64,000 bases of DNA from Caproicibacterium sp. BJN0003 (GTDB taxonomy: Bacteria > Bacillota > Clostridia > Oscillospirales > Acutalibacteraceae): assembly GCF_026314295.1 (NCBI RefSeq), contig NZ_CP111108.1:310001-374000 (forward strand), read 5' to 3'. A program made the position numbers and the translations under genes. The notes under the pieces are model-generated. The model made no database searches and had not been told where the DNA came from. It was given only the letters and a program-made list of their open reading frames with translations. Shown one piece after another: positions 45,831-54,791 of the stretch; positions within the stretch are counted from its first letter, which is position 1, and each line of letters starts with the position of its first letter.

Positions 45831-47384
45831 TTATTTTGCATAGTCAGAAGCGCGGCTCTCACGAATAATGTTTACCTTGATCTGACCGGGATATTCAAGC
45901 TCATTTTCAATCTTGTTACAAATTTCGCGGGCAAGCAGAACCATCTGATCGTCGCTGATGACTTCAGGCTTTACCATTACGCGGATTTCGCGACCTGCTT
46001 GGATGGCATAGCAGCTTGCAACCCCTTCAAAACTGGAAGCGACTTCTTCAAGCTTTTCAAGGCGCTTGATGTAGTTTTCCAGATTCTCTCTCCTAGCGCC
46101 GGGACGAGCGGCACTGATTGCATCGGCAGCCTGAACAAGACAGGCAATTACCGTTTTAGGTTCAATATCATTGTGATGTGCGGCAATCGCATGAATGATT
46201 GCTTCGCTTTCCTTGTACTTACGGGCGACATCAACGCCGATATCTACATGGGAACCTTCCATCTCGTGATCCAGGGATTTTCCAATATCATGTAAAAGAC
46301 CGGCTCTTCTCGCAACAGTCGGATCCATTCCGAGTTCGCTTGCCATAATTCCACAAAGGGAAGCAACTTCAAGAGAATGATTGAGCACGTTCTGCCCATA
46401 GCTGGTACGATAACGCAATCGTCCCAGAAGTTTGATCAATTCAGGATGCAGACCGTTTACACCGGCCTCAATAACAGCTCGTTCACCTTCCTGCTTAATG
46501 GTCGCGTCCACTTCATGGCGGGCTTTATCCACCATTTCTTCGATTCTGGCTGGATGAATCCGGCCGTCGGAGATCAGTCTTTCCAATGCAATTCGTGCAA
46601 TTTCGCGGCGAACCGGGTCAAAACTGGAAATGGTAATTGCTTCTGGTGTGTCATCAATAATCAGATCGACTCCGGTCATCGTTTCAATTGCCCGGATATT
46701 GCGTCCCTCACGGCCGATAATGCGGCCTTTCATTTCATCATTTGGCAGCGGAACAACACTGATGGTCGCTTCTGCTACATGGTCTGCAGCACAGCGCTGA
46801 ATTGCCATAGAGATAATCTCTCGAGCCATTTGGTCGGAATTATCTTTCATCTGCTGCTCCATGGTCATCAGCTTGGCTGCTTTTTCGTGGGTCAGTTCAT
46901 TGTCAAGGTCTTTGAGCAGATATTCTTTCGCCTGATCTGCTGTATAACCAGAGATCTTTTCCAACATTTCCAACTGACTCTTTTTAACCTCTTCTGCATC
47001 TGCTAGCTTTTGATCTGCATCTTTAAGCTTTTGCTGCAGAGTTTCGGATTTTGCATCAAATGTTTCTGATTTTTTGTCTAGAAATTCTTCCTTTTGCTGG
47101 ATCCTTCGTTCCTGTCGCTGTACTTCTTTGCGGCGGTCGTTAATTTCCTTTTCCGCTTCTGAGCGCAGTTTATGCAACTCGTCTTTTCCTTCCAGCAAGG
47201 TTTCTTTCTTTTTGGATTCTGCATTTTTTAGAGCATCGCTTACGATCCGCTTGGCTTCTTCTTCTGCAGAGCCAATCGCAGCTTCAGCTGCCTTTTTTCG
47301 ATGTGCAGAACCGGCAAAAAAACACACAACACCAGCCACCGCTGCACAAATTGCTGCGATGAGGATTGCTGTGAAAGTATTCAA
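45831..47384 (-). CDS. rny: ribonuclease Y
   Basis: RNase Y is the membrane-tethered endonuclease that starts mRNA decay in Firmicutes. The start is TTG 47384: AAGGAGG lies 11 bases before it, whereas a GTG at 47396 overlaps that ribosome site. The 517-residue protein has an N-terminal membrane helix, a long coiled coil (about 40-190), a KH domain ([15 protein letters not shown]) and an HD domain ([15 protein letters not shown]). Length is normal (about 520). Confidence 0.95.
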   Translation of the reverse strand: MNTFTAILIAAICAAVAGVVCFFAGSAHRKKAAEAAIGSAEEEAKRIVSDALKNAESKKKETLLEGKDELHKLRSEAEKEINDRRKEVQRQERRIQQKEEFLDKKSETFDAKSETLQQKLKDADQKLADAEEVKKSQLEMLEKISGYTADQAKEYLLKDLDNELTHEKAAKLMTMEQQMKDNSDQMAREIISMAIQRCAADHVAEATISVVPLPNDEMKGRIIGREGRNIRAIETMTGVDLIIDDTPEAITISSFDPVRREIARIALERLISDGRIHPARIEEMVDKARHEVDATIKQEGERAVIEAGVNGLHPELIKLLGRLRYRTSYGQNVLNHSLEVASLCGIMASELGMDPTVARRAGLLHDIGKSLDHEMEGSHVDIGVDVARKYKESEAIIHAIAAHHNDIEPKTVIACLVQAADAISAARPGARRENLENYIKRLEKLEEVASSFEGVASCYAIQAGREIRVMVKPEVISDDQMVLLAREICNKIENELEYPGQIKVNIIRESRASDYAK

Positions 47385-47506
47385 TTTTAGGGGCACCTCC
47401 TTTTAATAAAGATTTTTTAAGAAATTGATTTTGAAAATATCAAGAGAATTGGGTGCGTCATTCCCAAAAATGCAGTCATGAATATTCCAATCGTGCATTC
47501 TTTATA

Positions 47507-47536
47507 ATTGTATACCGCAAAGAGGGGGATTGTCAA
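47507..47536 (-). promoter_or_regulatory. probable rny promoter
   Basis: Minus-strand TTGACA (47536-47531) with TACAAT (47512-47507) at 18 bases or TATACA at 16. The leader to rny is about 120 bases, with nothing else recognised in 47385-47506. Confidence 0.6.
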
Positions 47537-47601
47537 GAATGGATCGTCCTTTTCCAAAGGGTTCTGCAGCCAAAAGAATTTGGAATAAAAATTCTGATCG
47601 C

Positions 47602-47630
47602 TTGACAAGGAAAGAAAACGGTGATAACAT
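47602..47630 (+). promoter_or_regulatory. thrS promoter
   Basis: TTGACA (47602-47607), 17-base spacer, TAACAT (47625-47630), upstream of the T-box. Confidence 0.8.
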
Positions 47631-47671
47631 GACTCTTATCCGGGGATTACCGGGTGATATTTAAATAAAAA

Positions 47672-47908
47672 GCGATGACGAGGAAGCCGCAGATTGGCTT
47701 TGGATCAGAGAGCAAAAGTCTTAGGCTGAAAGCTTTTGCACCGAACACAACTGCAAGGACTACCACCTCCGAGCTGCATGCCGAAGAGGAATGCCGGAAA
47801 AGCACCGTTAGAAGCTTTTTTAATGAGTCCCGTTTTAAGCGGGAGAATATGGGTGGAACCGTGAGACAAATCAAGTCTTGCCCCATTTTAGGTGGGGCAG
47901 GGCTTTTT
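47672..47908 (+). promoter_or_regulatory. threonine T-box leader (ACC specifier) with terminator
   Basis: GATGACGAGGAAG opens stem I, with an AGAGAG distal element. The specifier ACC (47762-47764) is followed by A and lies between GCAG/CTGC and GAGG/CCTC helices. T-box TGGGTGGAACCGTG is at 47850-47863. The terminator has AGTCTTGCCCCA pairing with TGGGGCAGGGCT, then T-run. It senses uncharged tRNA-Thr. Confidence 0.95.
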
Positions 47909-47968
47909 TATTTTATCAGCTGCCTCTCTAAAAACATTATATATTATATAAAGAAAAGGAGCAGAAAA

Positions 47969-49879
47969 ATGATTCAGGTATCTTTAAAAGGCGAACCAAG
48001 GGAGTTCGAATCCGGAATCACAGTTGCAGAAGTTGCCAAAAGCATCGGAATGGGACTTTATAAGGCTGCCTGCGCTGGAAAGCTGAATGGAAAAGTAGTC
48101 GATCTGCGGACTCCACTGACAGAGGACTGCGAGCTGGAGATTTTAACGTTTGACCAGGTGGACGGGAAACGTGCTTATTGGCATACTACTTCTCATATCA
48201 TGGCGCAAGCGGTTCAGCACTTATTCCCTGATGCGAAATTTGCGATCGGGCCTGCGATCGATAATGGATTTTACTATGATTTCGATCTGCCCAGAACGCT
48301 CACTCCGGAAGATCTCACTGCGATTGAGACTGAGATGAAGAAGATTATCAAGGAAGATATTCCACTAAAGCGGGTAGAGATGTCGGCACAAGATGCATTA
48401 AAGCTGATGAAAGATTTACACCAGGATTACAAAGTGGAACTGATTGAAGAACACAGCGGCAAGGGTGAAAAAATCACTTTCTATAAGCAGGGCGATTATA
48501 TTGACCTTTGCGCCGGTCCTCATCTTTTGAGCACCGGAAAAGTAAAAGCAGTGAAACTAACGAACTGCACCGGCGCTTATTGGCGTGCAGATGCTAAAAA
48601 TAAGATGTTGCAGCGTGTTTATGGAATTTCCTTCCCGAAGAGTGCGGACCTTGATACCTATGTAAAGATGCTGGAAGAAGCAAAGAAGAGGGATCATCGT
48701 AAACTGGGAAAAGAACTGGAGCTCTTTACGATTATGGATGAAGGCCCCGGATTCCCGTTCTTCCTGCCAAAGGGAATGATTCTCAAAAATCTGCTGCTGG
48801 ATTACTGGCGCGAAGTGCATAAGAAGGCCGGCTATCAGGAAATCAGTACGCCGGTGATTTTGAGCCGGAAGCTTTGGGAGCGCAGCGGCCACTGGGCACA
48901 TTATAAGAATAATATGTATACTACGGTGATCGACAATGAAGATTATGCAATTAAGCCGATGAACTGCCCCGGTGGAATGCTGGTCTATAAGACAAAGATG
49001 CGTTCCTATAAAGATCTGCCGCTGAGAATGGGTGAGATTGGTCTTGTTCATCGTCATGAACTTTCCGGTGCTTTGCATGGCTTAATGCGTGTGCGCTGCT
49101 TCAATCAGGATGATGCGCATATCTTTATGACGCCCGATCAGATGAAAGACGAGATCAAAGGTGTGGTGCGCTTGATCGACAGCGTTTATAAGACTTTTGG
49201 ATTCCCGTATCATATTGAACTTTCGACCATGCCGGAAGATCATATGGGAGATAAGGCGACTTGGGATAATGCGACGAATGTTTTGCGCGAAGCGATTACG
49301 GAACTCGGGTATGACTATGACATTAATGAGGGCGATGGCGCATTCTATGGACCGAAGCTGGATTTCCATCTGCAGGACTGCTTAGGCCGTACATGGCAGT
49401 GCGGAACCATTCAGTTGGACTTCCAGCTGCCAGAGCGTTTTGAACTGGAATATACAGGCGCAGATGGGCAAAAGCATCGTCCGATTATGATTCACCGTGT
49501 TGTATTTGGTTCGGTGGAGCGCTTTATTGGAATTCTTACCGAACACTTTGCCGGTGCATTCCCGATGTGGCTTTCTCCGGTGCAGGTACAGATTCTGCCG
49601 ATTAGTGAACGCCATCACGATTATTGTGAAAAGCTGCAGAAAGAATTGGAAGATGCCGGTCTGCGGGTAGAAAGCGATATGAGAAATGAAAAGATTGGTT
49701 ATAAGATCCGCGAAGCGCAGCTGCAGAAGACTCCTTATATGTTGGTAATTGGCGATAAGGAAGTTGAGAGCGGAGAAATTTCTGTACGTCATCGTAAAGA
49801 GGGAGATCTCGGAACAATGGCTGTCAAAGATTTTATTGCGCGTGCACAAAAGGAAGTTGCAGATAAAAAGCTGGATTGA
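47969..49879 (+). CDS. thrS: threonyl-tRNA synthetase
   Basis: A class II synthetase, 636 residues. It has an N-terminal TGS domain, an editing domain (HTTSHIMAQAV, CAGPHLLSTGK), catalytic motif 2 (YKDLPLRMGEIGLVHRHE) and motif 3 (VFGSVERFIGIL), and the anticodon domain. ATG 47969 follows AAAGGAG; the open frame upstream is the T-box and not coding. Controlled by the threonine T-box. Confidence 0.97.
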   Translation: MIQVSLKGEPREFESGITVAEVAKSIGMGLYKAACAGKLNGKVVDLRTPLTEDCELEILTFDQVDGKRAYWHTTSHIMAQAVQHLFPDAKFAIGPAIDNGFYYDFDLPRTLTPEDLTAIETEMKKIIKEDIPLKRVEMSAQDALKLMKDLHQDYKVELIEEHSGKGEKITFYKQGDYIDLCAGPHLLSTGKVKAVKLTNCTGAYWRADAKNKMLQRVYGISFPKSADLDTYVKMLEEAKKRDHRKLGKELELFTIMDEGPGFPFFLPKGMILKNLLLDYWREVHKKAGYQEISTPVILSRKLWERSGHWAHYKNNMYTTVIDNEDYAIKPMNCPGGMLVYKTKMRSYKDLPLRMGEIGLVHRHELSGALHGLMRVRCFNQDDAHIFMTPDQMKDEIKGVVRLIDSVYKTFGFPYHIELSTMPEDHMGDKATWDNATNVLREAITELGYDYDINEGDGAFYGPKLDFHLQDCLGRTWQCGTIQLDFQLPERFELEYTGADGQKHRPIMIHRVVFGSVERFIGILTEHFAGAFPMWLSPVQVQILPISERHHDYCEKLQKELEDAGLRVESDMRNEKIGYKIREAQLQKTPYMLVIGDKEVESGEISVRHRKEGDLGTMAVKDFIARAQKEVADKKLD

Positions 49880-49900
49880 TTCTCATTGAAATTGAGATAA

Positions 49901-49949
49901 AAAAGCCGTAGGGATTTTGTCTTTATTGACGAAGTCTCTGCGGCTTTTT
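49901..49949 (+). terminator. thrS terminator
   Basis: AAAAGCCG and CGGCTTTT outer arms, further imperfect inner pairing, and a T-run. Confidence 0.82.
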
Positions 49950-50076
49950 ACAATTATAAAGACGATTATTTAGAAGGCTTAAATATCAAGAGTAAGCTGT
50001 TCTGTCAAACACATAATTTTAGTTTTTTAGAAACTTATGTAAACAGTTTGTCCGGGGAAAGTTTTGACAGCTTGGC

Positions 50077-50168
50077 GGTGGAAATTGTGGAAAACCACCC
50101 CTCAATCGGCTGATTTTCGCCCTTTCTTCGAATTGATTTGTGGAAAAGCCAGTGGAAAGTGTGGAATA
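50077..50168 (+). repeat. cluster of GTGGAA repeats resembling DnaA boxes
   Basis: GTGGAAA or GTGGAAT occurs at 50077, 50086, 50140, 50152 and 50161, all in one direction. Two copies (50085-50093 and 50139-50147) read TTTTCCACA on the minus strand, which fits the relaxed DnaA-box pattern TTWTNCACA. No dnaA or dnaN gene is near, so an origin is not claimed. Confidence 0.45.
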
Positions 50169-50269
50169 CTATAGGGGAAAAACAAAATCATAAAAATATT
50201 TTTTTGTATTATGTAAATCAGCGAAACTAGAAAGAACCCTTTTTCCATGAAAATCATTATAGGATTCCC

Positions 50270-50298
50270 TTGCATTGGGGACTGTTTTATGTTAAAAT
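50270..50298 (+). promoter_or_regulatory. tRNA-Gly promoter
   Basis: TTGCAT (50270-50275), 17-base spacer, TAAAAT (50293-50298), about 25 bases before the tRNA. Confidence 0.7.
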
Positions 50299-50323
50299 AA
50301 CAACCATAGTTCCACCAAATTAT

Positions 50324-50397
50324 GCAGGAGTAGTTCAGTGGCAGAACATCAGCTTCCCAAGCTGAATATGGGGGTTCGATTCCCCTCTCCTGCTCCA
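50324..50397 (+). tRNA. tRNA-Gly (anticodon CCC)
   Basis: All arms fold: acceptor GCAGGAG/CTCCTGC, D arm GTTC/GAAC, anticodon stem TCAGC/GCTGA with loop TTCCCAA (anticodon CCC, reads GGG), and T arm GGGGG-TTCGATT-CCCCT. The 74-base gene encodes its 3' CCA. Confidence 0.97.
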
Positions 50398-50407
50398 AGT
50401 AAAACTG

Positions 50408-50440
50408 AGTCTGAGCGCATTTCGCGTTCAGACTTTTTTC
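50408..50440 (+). terminator. terminator after tRNA-Gly
   Basis: AGTCTGAGCGC and GCGTTCAGACT arms around ATTTC, then six T. Confidence 0.88.
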
Positions 50441-50628
50441 TTTTTAATGGCTTATCGCTTGTGTTTGCCTTTTTATCTAACATTAAATAAAAAGGCTTTT
50501 AGGCTCAAAGAGCTTGTGAGTCAGCAAAAGTGTGATAAAAACACAAAATCTGATAAAAAGTGTGAGAATATTTTTAACTTTTCGATATTTACAAAAGGCC
50601 CCAAATTGTATACTCTTAATAGAGTGAT

Positions 50629-50708
50629 TTGGTGATGAGGCTCACTATAATGCAGTTATTGCTAATGGCTTCTACTTTAAGGGATTGAGGTAGGAGCCTA
50701 TATTTTTG
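50629..50708 (+). promoter_or_regulatory. fluoride riboswitch (crcB motif) with terminator
   Basis: GGTGATGAGGCTCACTATAA and GCTAATGGCTTCTAC match the conserved parts of the fluoride aptamer. GGCTTCTAC (50667-50675) can instead pair with GTAGGAGCC (50690-50698), followed by a T-rich run, giving a terminator that competes with the aptamer's last helix. Fluoride binding should turn on crcB. Confidence 0.88.
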
Positions 50709-50731
50709 TCTTGAGGGTTGGTATTATTGTT

Positions 50732-51115
50732 ATGAAATTAAGTAAAGTTTTGATCGTTGGGCTTGGGGGATTTCTTGGTGCAGCACTGCGCTATGTGATT
50801 TCGACCGCTACAGCTAAATATTTTGGGGATTTTCCTCTGGGAACTCTGATAGTAAATATCTTTGGTGGATTCGTTATGGGATTTATTATGGAGGCAAGTT
50901 CCAGTACTTGGCCTATTTCTGCAAATTCCAGAATGTTTTTGACGACCGGAATGATGGGCGGACTTACGACTTTTTCCACCTTTAGTTATGAAACCATTTC
51001 CTTCTTTTCCGACGGAAAATATCTGATGGGAGGAATGAATGCTGGATTAAATCTTTTTTCAGCATTGTTTGCCTGCTGGCTTGGAACGATAGTTGCCCAC
51101 TTATGGTTACGCTGA
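50732..51115 (+). CDS. crcB: fluoride exporter CrcB/Fluc
   Basis: A 127-residue four-helix membrane protein forming dual-topology fluoride channels. GGFLGAALRYVIS, GTLIVNIFGGFVMGF, and TTGMMGGLTTFSTFSYE hold the conserved Asn and the Phe-box/Ser-Thr track. A single copy of normal length implies a homodimer. The start ATG lacks a well-spaced ribosome site (GAGGG is 14 bases away). It is under the fluoride riboswitch. Confidence 0.95.
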   Translation: MKLSKVLIVGLGGFLGAALRYVISTATAKYFGDFPLGTLIVNIFGGFVMGFIMEASSSTWPISANSRMFLTTGMMGGLTTFSTFSYETISFFSDGKYLMGGMNAGLNLFSALFACWLGTIVAHLWLR

Positions 51116-51163
51116 TGTACTCTTTGCCCTATTTTTCGAATCACTTTCAATATTATAATGCAG

Positions 51164-51196
51164 ACTCACCATTTTAAAATGGTGGGTTGTTTTTTT
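51164..51196 (+). terminator. terminator after crcB
   Basis: ACTCACCATTTT pairs with AAAATGGTGGGT, then a run of seven T after TG. Confidence 0.85.
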
Positions 51197-51239
51197 GTAA
51201 TACAACAAAAAAGTTCTATAGTTATTTAGGGGAGCTTAC

Positions 51240-51285
51240 CTTACAGCAACTGTAAGTGGTATTTGACTGTTCTGAATGCTACAAT
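51240..51285 (+). promoter_or_regulatory. BceR-like operator and promoter of bceA
   Basis: Perfect inverted repeat CTTACAG-CAA-CTGTAAG (51240-51256) lies directly upstream of a poor -35 (TGGTAT 51257-51262), with a 17-base spacer and TACAAT (51280-51285). TTACA/TGTAA halves resemble the BceR-type site I recall from Bacillus (there with a spacer of 4, here 5). The layout fits activation by the linked response regulator. Confidence 0.6.
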
Positions 51286-51316
51286 GAAGACAATCAATGA
51301 GCAGGAGGAATTTACC

Positions 51317-52099
51317 ATGAATGCAAATGATCGAATCTTACAGGTGGAAGGTCTGACAAAGAGCTATGGAAAAGGCAGCACCAAAACAGAAGCCCTAAGA
51401 GGGATTAGTTTTGATGTGTTGGAAGGGGAATTCCTTGGAATCATGGGGGTCAGCGGTTCCGGAAAAACGACACTGCTAAACTGCATTGCGACCATGATCA
51501 AGCCGAGTTCCGGTAAAATCATTCTGCATGGCAAGGATATCTCGACCTTTAACGGGACGCAGCTAGCAAACTACCGCGGCAAAGAGATCGGCTATTTGTT
51601 TCAGGAGTTTGAATTGCTCGATAATCTAACAGCAAGAGAGAATATTACCCTCCCACTGGCTTTGCACGGAATCACTGGGGAAAATGCGGAAAATAATATT
51701 CGGCAGATTGCCGCAAAATTGGATATTACAGACGTTTTGGATAAATTCCCTTCACAGATGTCCGGCGGACAAAAGCAGCGTGTTGCAGCGGCAAGAGCTT
51801 TGATTTCCGATCCGAGCATCGTTTTGGCCGATGAGCCTACGGGCGCTTTGGACAGTAAAAATTCTAAAATTTTAATGGATAAACTTTCCTTTATTAATAG
51901 CGAACAGCATAAGACGATTATGATGGTTACTCATGATGCCAATGCAGCAAGTTATTGTTCCCGTATCCTCTTTATCCAGGATGGCCGTCTGTTCCACGAG
52001 CTCAGAAGAAACATGGCAGCGGAAATACCTGCTTTCTTCTACGAACGGATTGTAACAGTGATGGCTCAGCTGGGAGGAGGAAGCGCAAATGTTCTTTAA
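51317..52099 (+). CDS. ABC transporter ATP-binding protein, BceA-type
   Basis: ATG 51317 follows GCAGGAGG. The 260-residue ATPase has Walker A GVSGSGKTTLLN, Q-loop LFQEFELLDNLT, signature MSGGQKQRVAAARAL and Walker B IVLADEPTGALDS. It belongs to the peptide-sensing/resistance (BceA/MacB-like) group and overlaps the permease gene by 11 bases. With the permease and two-component pair it forms a module that detects and resists peptide antibiotics, probably ones acting on lipid II cycle intermediates. Confidence 0.93.
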   Translation: MNANDRILQVEGLTKSYGKGSTKTEALRGISFDVLEGEFLGIMGVSGSGKTTLLNCIATMIKPSSGKIILHGKDISTFNGTQLANYRGKEIGYLFQEFELLDNLTARENITLPLALHGITGENAENNIRQIAAKLDITDVLDKFPSQMSGGQKQRVAAARALISDPSIVLADEPTGALDSKNSKILMDKLSFINSEQHKTIMMVTHDANAASYCSRILFIQDGRLFHELRRNMAAEIPAFFYERIVTVMAQLGGGSANVL

Positions 52100-54110
52100 G
52101 CAGATTCGGCGCAATGCTGCCAGAAATCGCAGGGGGAACGGTTTGTTCTTCGGCTCTCTCATCATTGCTATTGTTGCTTTCTATACGCTTCTTTCATTGG
52201 ATAAACAGGATGTTATGCGCTTCTTGAGCACGATCGAGAGCGACGCTGTTCATAAGCTGATGATGCTGATTCCATTTGTGTATGTGATATCGTTGTTTTT
52301 CGTATTTTTTCTGGTATACTTTGCTTGTAAGTATCAGATAGATAGCCGGCGCCGTGAATTTGGCATGTATCTTATGCTGGGGATGAAACGCAGCCGCTTA
52401 TTTTTCCTCCTGCTGTGTGAAACACTATGGAGCAGTCTGATATCCCTGCTGATCGGATTGCCGGTGGCCCTGTTTCTCACAGAGGGAATCAGCCTTGTAA
52501 CAGCGAAACTTATTGGCTTGGGGATTATCGGTCACAGAATTTCATTTTCCGGGGATGCCATCCTATGGACAGTCTGCGGCTTTGTCATGGTACAGCTCCT
52601 TTCCATGCTGATTATCTGTATCCCGTTAGGAAAAACAGAACCGGCAAAGCTTTTAAGTTCGGATGCTTCCGAAAAACAGGAACCAATGTCGAAGAGAAAA
52701 AGCAGCACTTTTTTTATTTTCGGAATATTGTTATTGCTGATTGCTTATTATTTCGCAATTTTCCAGCTGAGCAGCACGGAGTTATCTGCTTTGATGATTT
52801 CTGTTCTTATACTTTTCGTGTGCGGCATTTTAGGAACTTTTTTTCTATACCGCGGACTTGGTGGTTTTATCGGCAAGCGAATCAGCCGCAAAAGCCAAAA
52901 TGCAACCGGGCTTGCAACTTTTACCGGACGTCAGGTTCAGGAAAATGTACTGTTTGAGCATAAGTCCCTCGCAGTATCGTCCTTGCTTCTGTTGATTGCA
53001 CTTTCCTGTATCTCTTATGGAATTGCCATGGGGATCGGCCGAACAACAGAGTCGAGAAGCACCGATTTTTCGATCATGGGAACAGAAGCGGATATTTCTG
53101 CCGTTTTAGAAAATCCAAAAATCAATGAAATGATAGAAACTTCGTACCCCGTTTATCTGTCTATGACAAAGACGAAATTTGATACAAACCGTATGATCGA
53201 TGCGTTAAAGAAGATTCCGAAAGCTGATAATCTTGTGCAGAACTTTCATTTGGAATACATTCTGTCAGAAACATCTTATAATCATATGATGTCTGCCATG
53301 GGAAAAGAGCCGATCGACCTCAGCGAAAACAAAGCGGCGCTTTATTCGACGATGGGCAGCGGAGAAGGCAGCCTCTATGATCTGCTTAATGAAGCGCTGA
53401 AGAGCAAGGTGACTATAGGGATCAACGGAGAAGAATACAGCCTTTTGCCTCAACTGTATCACGACAACATTGTCGCCAACCGTTCCATTACGCTTTATAC
53501 CGCATTGATTGTTCCCGATGAGCTGTATCAGAAACTTACCGAAGATACACAACCGTTTTGCCAAAATATACACCTAAAGAAGAGCCTAACGGATGAGTTG
53601 GGACTGATGCAGGCAATTCAAAAAATGGACGGCTGCCTTGCGGGAACGGGCCTTCAATATGACAGCTATCTTGGCGGCATCGGAAGGAATCTGTTTTATA
53701 CTGTGGCTGCAAGCTATCTGACGATTTATCTTGGCATTCTGTTTTTGTTGATTTCCAATACTTTGGTCGGTTTAAAATATCTGATTCAGCAGCGGAAGAA
53801 TAAGCACAGATATATTACCCTGCTGATCCTTGGTGCAGATACGGAAGATTTATGCTGTTCTGCAAAAAAACAGATTCAGATGTTTTTTACACTTATGCTC
53901 AGTGTTGCGGTCTGCAACAGTATTGTTGCGATCTTTGTCATGTTTACAAATCTTACACGACTGCCGACCGGCACTCCAATCGCTACCGTTGCTGCGCTTG
54001 CGGCGATTGCACTCATTGTCTTTATTATGACGGAGATCATTTATATATCCATTGTAAAACGGACGGCCTGCCGAGAAATCAGGATGCTTGAAATTACGGA
54101 TCGGGGGTAA
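52089..54110 (+). CDS. ABC transporter permease, BceB-type
   Basis: A 673-residue permease with ten predicted membrane helices in the 1+3+... pattern of BceB. A large extracytoplasmic domain (about 320-540) lies between helices 7 and 8 and is where BceB proteins bind peptide. FGMYLMLGMKRSRLFF is the typical FtsX-like coupling segment. It is followed six bases later by the response regulator gene. Confidence 0.92.
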   Translation: MFFKQIRRNAARNRRGNGLFFGSLIIAIVAFYTLLSLDKQDVMRFLSTIESDAVHKLMMLIPFVYVISLFFVFFLVYFACKYQIDSRRREFGMYLMLGMKRSRLFFLLLCETLWSSLISLLIGLPVALFLTEGISLVTAKLIGLGIIGHRISFSGDAILWTVCGFVMVQLLSMLIICIPLGKTEPAKLLSSDASEKQEPMSKRKSSTFFIFGILLLLIAYYFAIFQLSSTELSALMISVLILFVCGILGTFFLYRGLGGFIGKRISRKSQNATGLATFTGRQVQENVLFEHKSLAVSSLLLLIALSCISYGIAMGIGRTTESRSTDFSIMGTEADISAVLENPKINEMIETSYPVYLSMTKTKFDTNRMIDALKKIPKADNLVQNFHLEYILSETSYNHMMSAMGKEPIDLSENKAALYSTMGSGEGSLYDLLNEALKSKVTIGINGEEYSLLPQLYHDNIVANRSITLYTALIVPDELYQKLTEDTQPFCQNIHLKKSLTDELGLMQAIQKMDGCLAGTGLQYDSYLGGIGRNLFYTVAASYLTIYLGILFLLISNTLVGLKYLIQQRKNKHRYITLLILGADTEDLCCSAKKQIQMFFTLMLSVAVCNSIVAIFVMFTNLTRLPTGTPIATVAALAAIALIVFIMTEIIYISIVKRTACREIRMLEITDRG

Positions 54111-54116
54111 AGCCGA

Positions 54117-54791
54117 TTGATAAAAATTGTCATAGTGGAAGACGATGAATATTTGTGCGAAGAAATTGTGATGACCTTTCAAAAGAAGGGATACTCGGCC
54201 TCGGGTATCTCTTCCTTTGCTGCTCCTCAAAAGGAGATCCTTGATCTTCATCCTGATCTTGTTGTGCTGGATGTTAATTTGCCCGGTGAATCAGGATTCG
54301 AACTCTGCAAGTGGCTAAAAGCAAGAACCTCTTTCCCAATACTGATCCTAACTGCCCGTGATACGCTAAATGATGAACTGACAGCGCTTGGCCTTGGAGC
54401 GGACGATTTTTTGATAAAACCGTGTCATCCGGATCGGCTGCTTGCCCGTGCAGGAAGACTTTTGCAGACCTATGGCAAGGTGAAGAATGTCATTCAGTGC
54501 GGCAAATTGTCGCTCGATACCGATACCTATAAACTGGTTTTAAAAGACAGATACCTGATATTGCCAGAAAGGGAGGGCAAAATTCTTCGCTTCCTGATGG
54601 AGAAGCATCCTGAGCCTGTTTCTCGTACGGAATTAATCTCTTTTGTATGGGGTACAGACGAATTTGTGGATGAAAATATTCTGCAGGTCAACATGACGCG
54701 GCTTCGCAAGGACCTTAGCAAAATAGGACTTAAAAATACAGTCATGACGATTCGGGGAAAGGGCTATCAGCTGGAGGTTTCAGATTTATGA
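54117..54791 (+). CDS. response regulator, BceR-type (OmpR family)
   Basis: A 224-residue regulator with receiver (Asp9/10, Asp52, Thr79, Lys101) and a winged-helix DNA-binding domain (LILPEREGKILRFLM, VNMTRLRKDL, IRGKGYQLE). The start is TTG 54117 with GGGGGT upstream. It overlaps the kinase by ATGA. Likely target: the inverted repeat at 51240. Confidence 0.93.
   Translation: MIKIVIVEDDEYLCEEIVMTFQKKGYSASGISSFAAPQKEILDLHPDLVVLDVNLPGESGFELCKWLKARTSFPILILTARDTLNDELTALGLGADDFLIKPCHPDRLLARAGRLLQTYGKVKNVIQCGKLSLDTDTYKLVLKDRYLILPEREGKILRFLMEKHPEPVSRTELISFVWGTDEFVDENILQVNMTRLRKDLSKIGLKNTVMTIRGKGYQLEVSDL

Larger units (their letters stand above)
49880..50323 (+). other. intergenic spacer between thrS and tRNA-Gly
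   Basis: Holds the thrS terminator (49901-49949), a cluster of GTGGAA repeats (50077-50168) and the tRNA promoter (50270-50298). The rest is AT-rich with no supportable gene. Confidence 0.7.

Noticed and set aside
47675-47968. Apparent 98-codon N-terminal extension of thrS
   Set aside because: It runs through the T-box leader and terminator; the real start has AAAGGAG and the normal TGS-domain beginning.
50102-50398. Minus-strand frame across the tRNA-Gly gene
   Set aside because: It is the familiar false protein made by reading a tRNA and its flank backwards.
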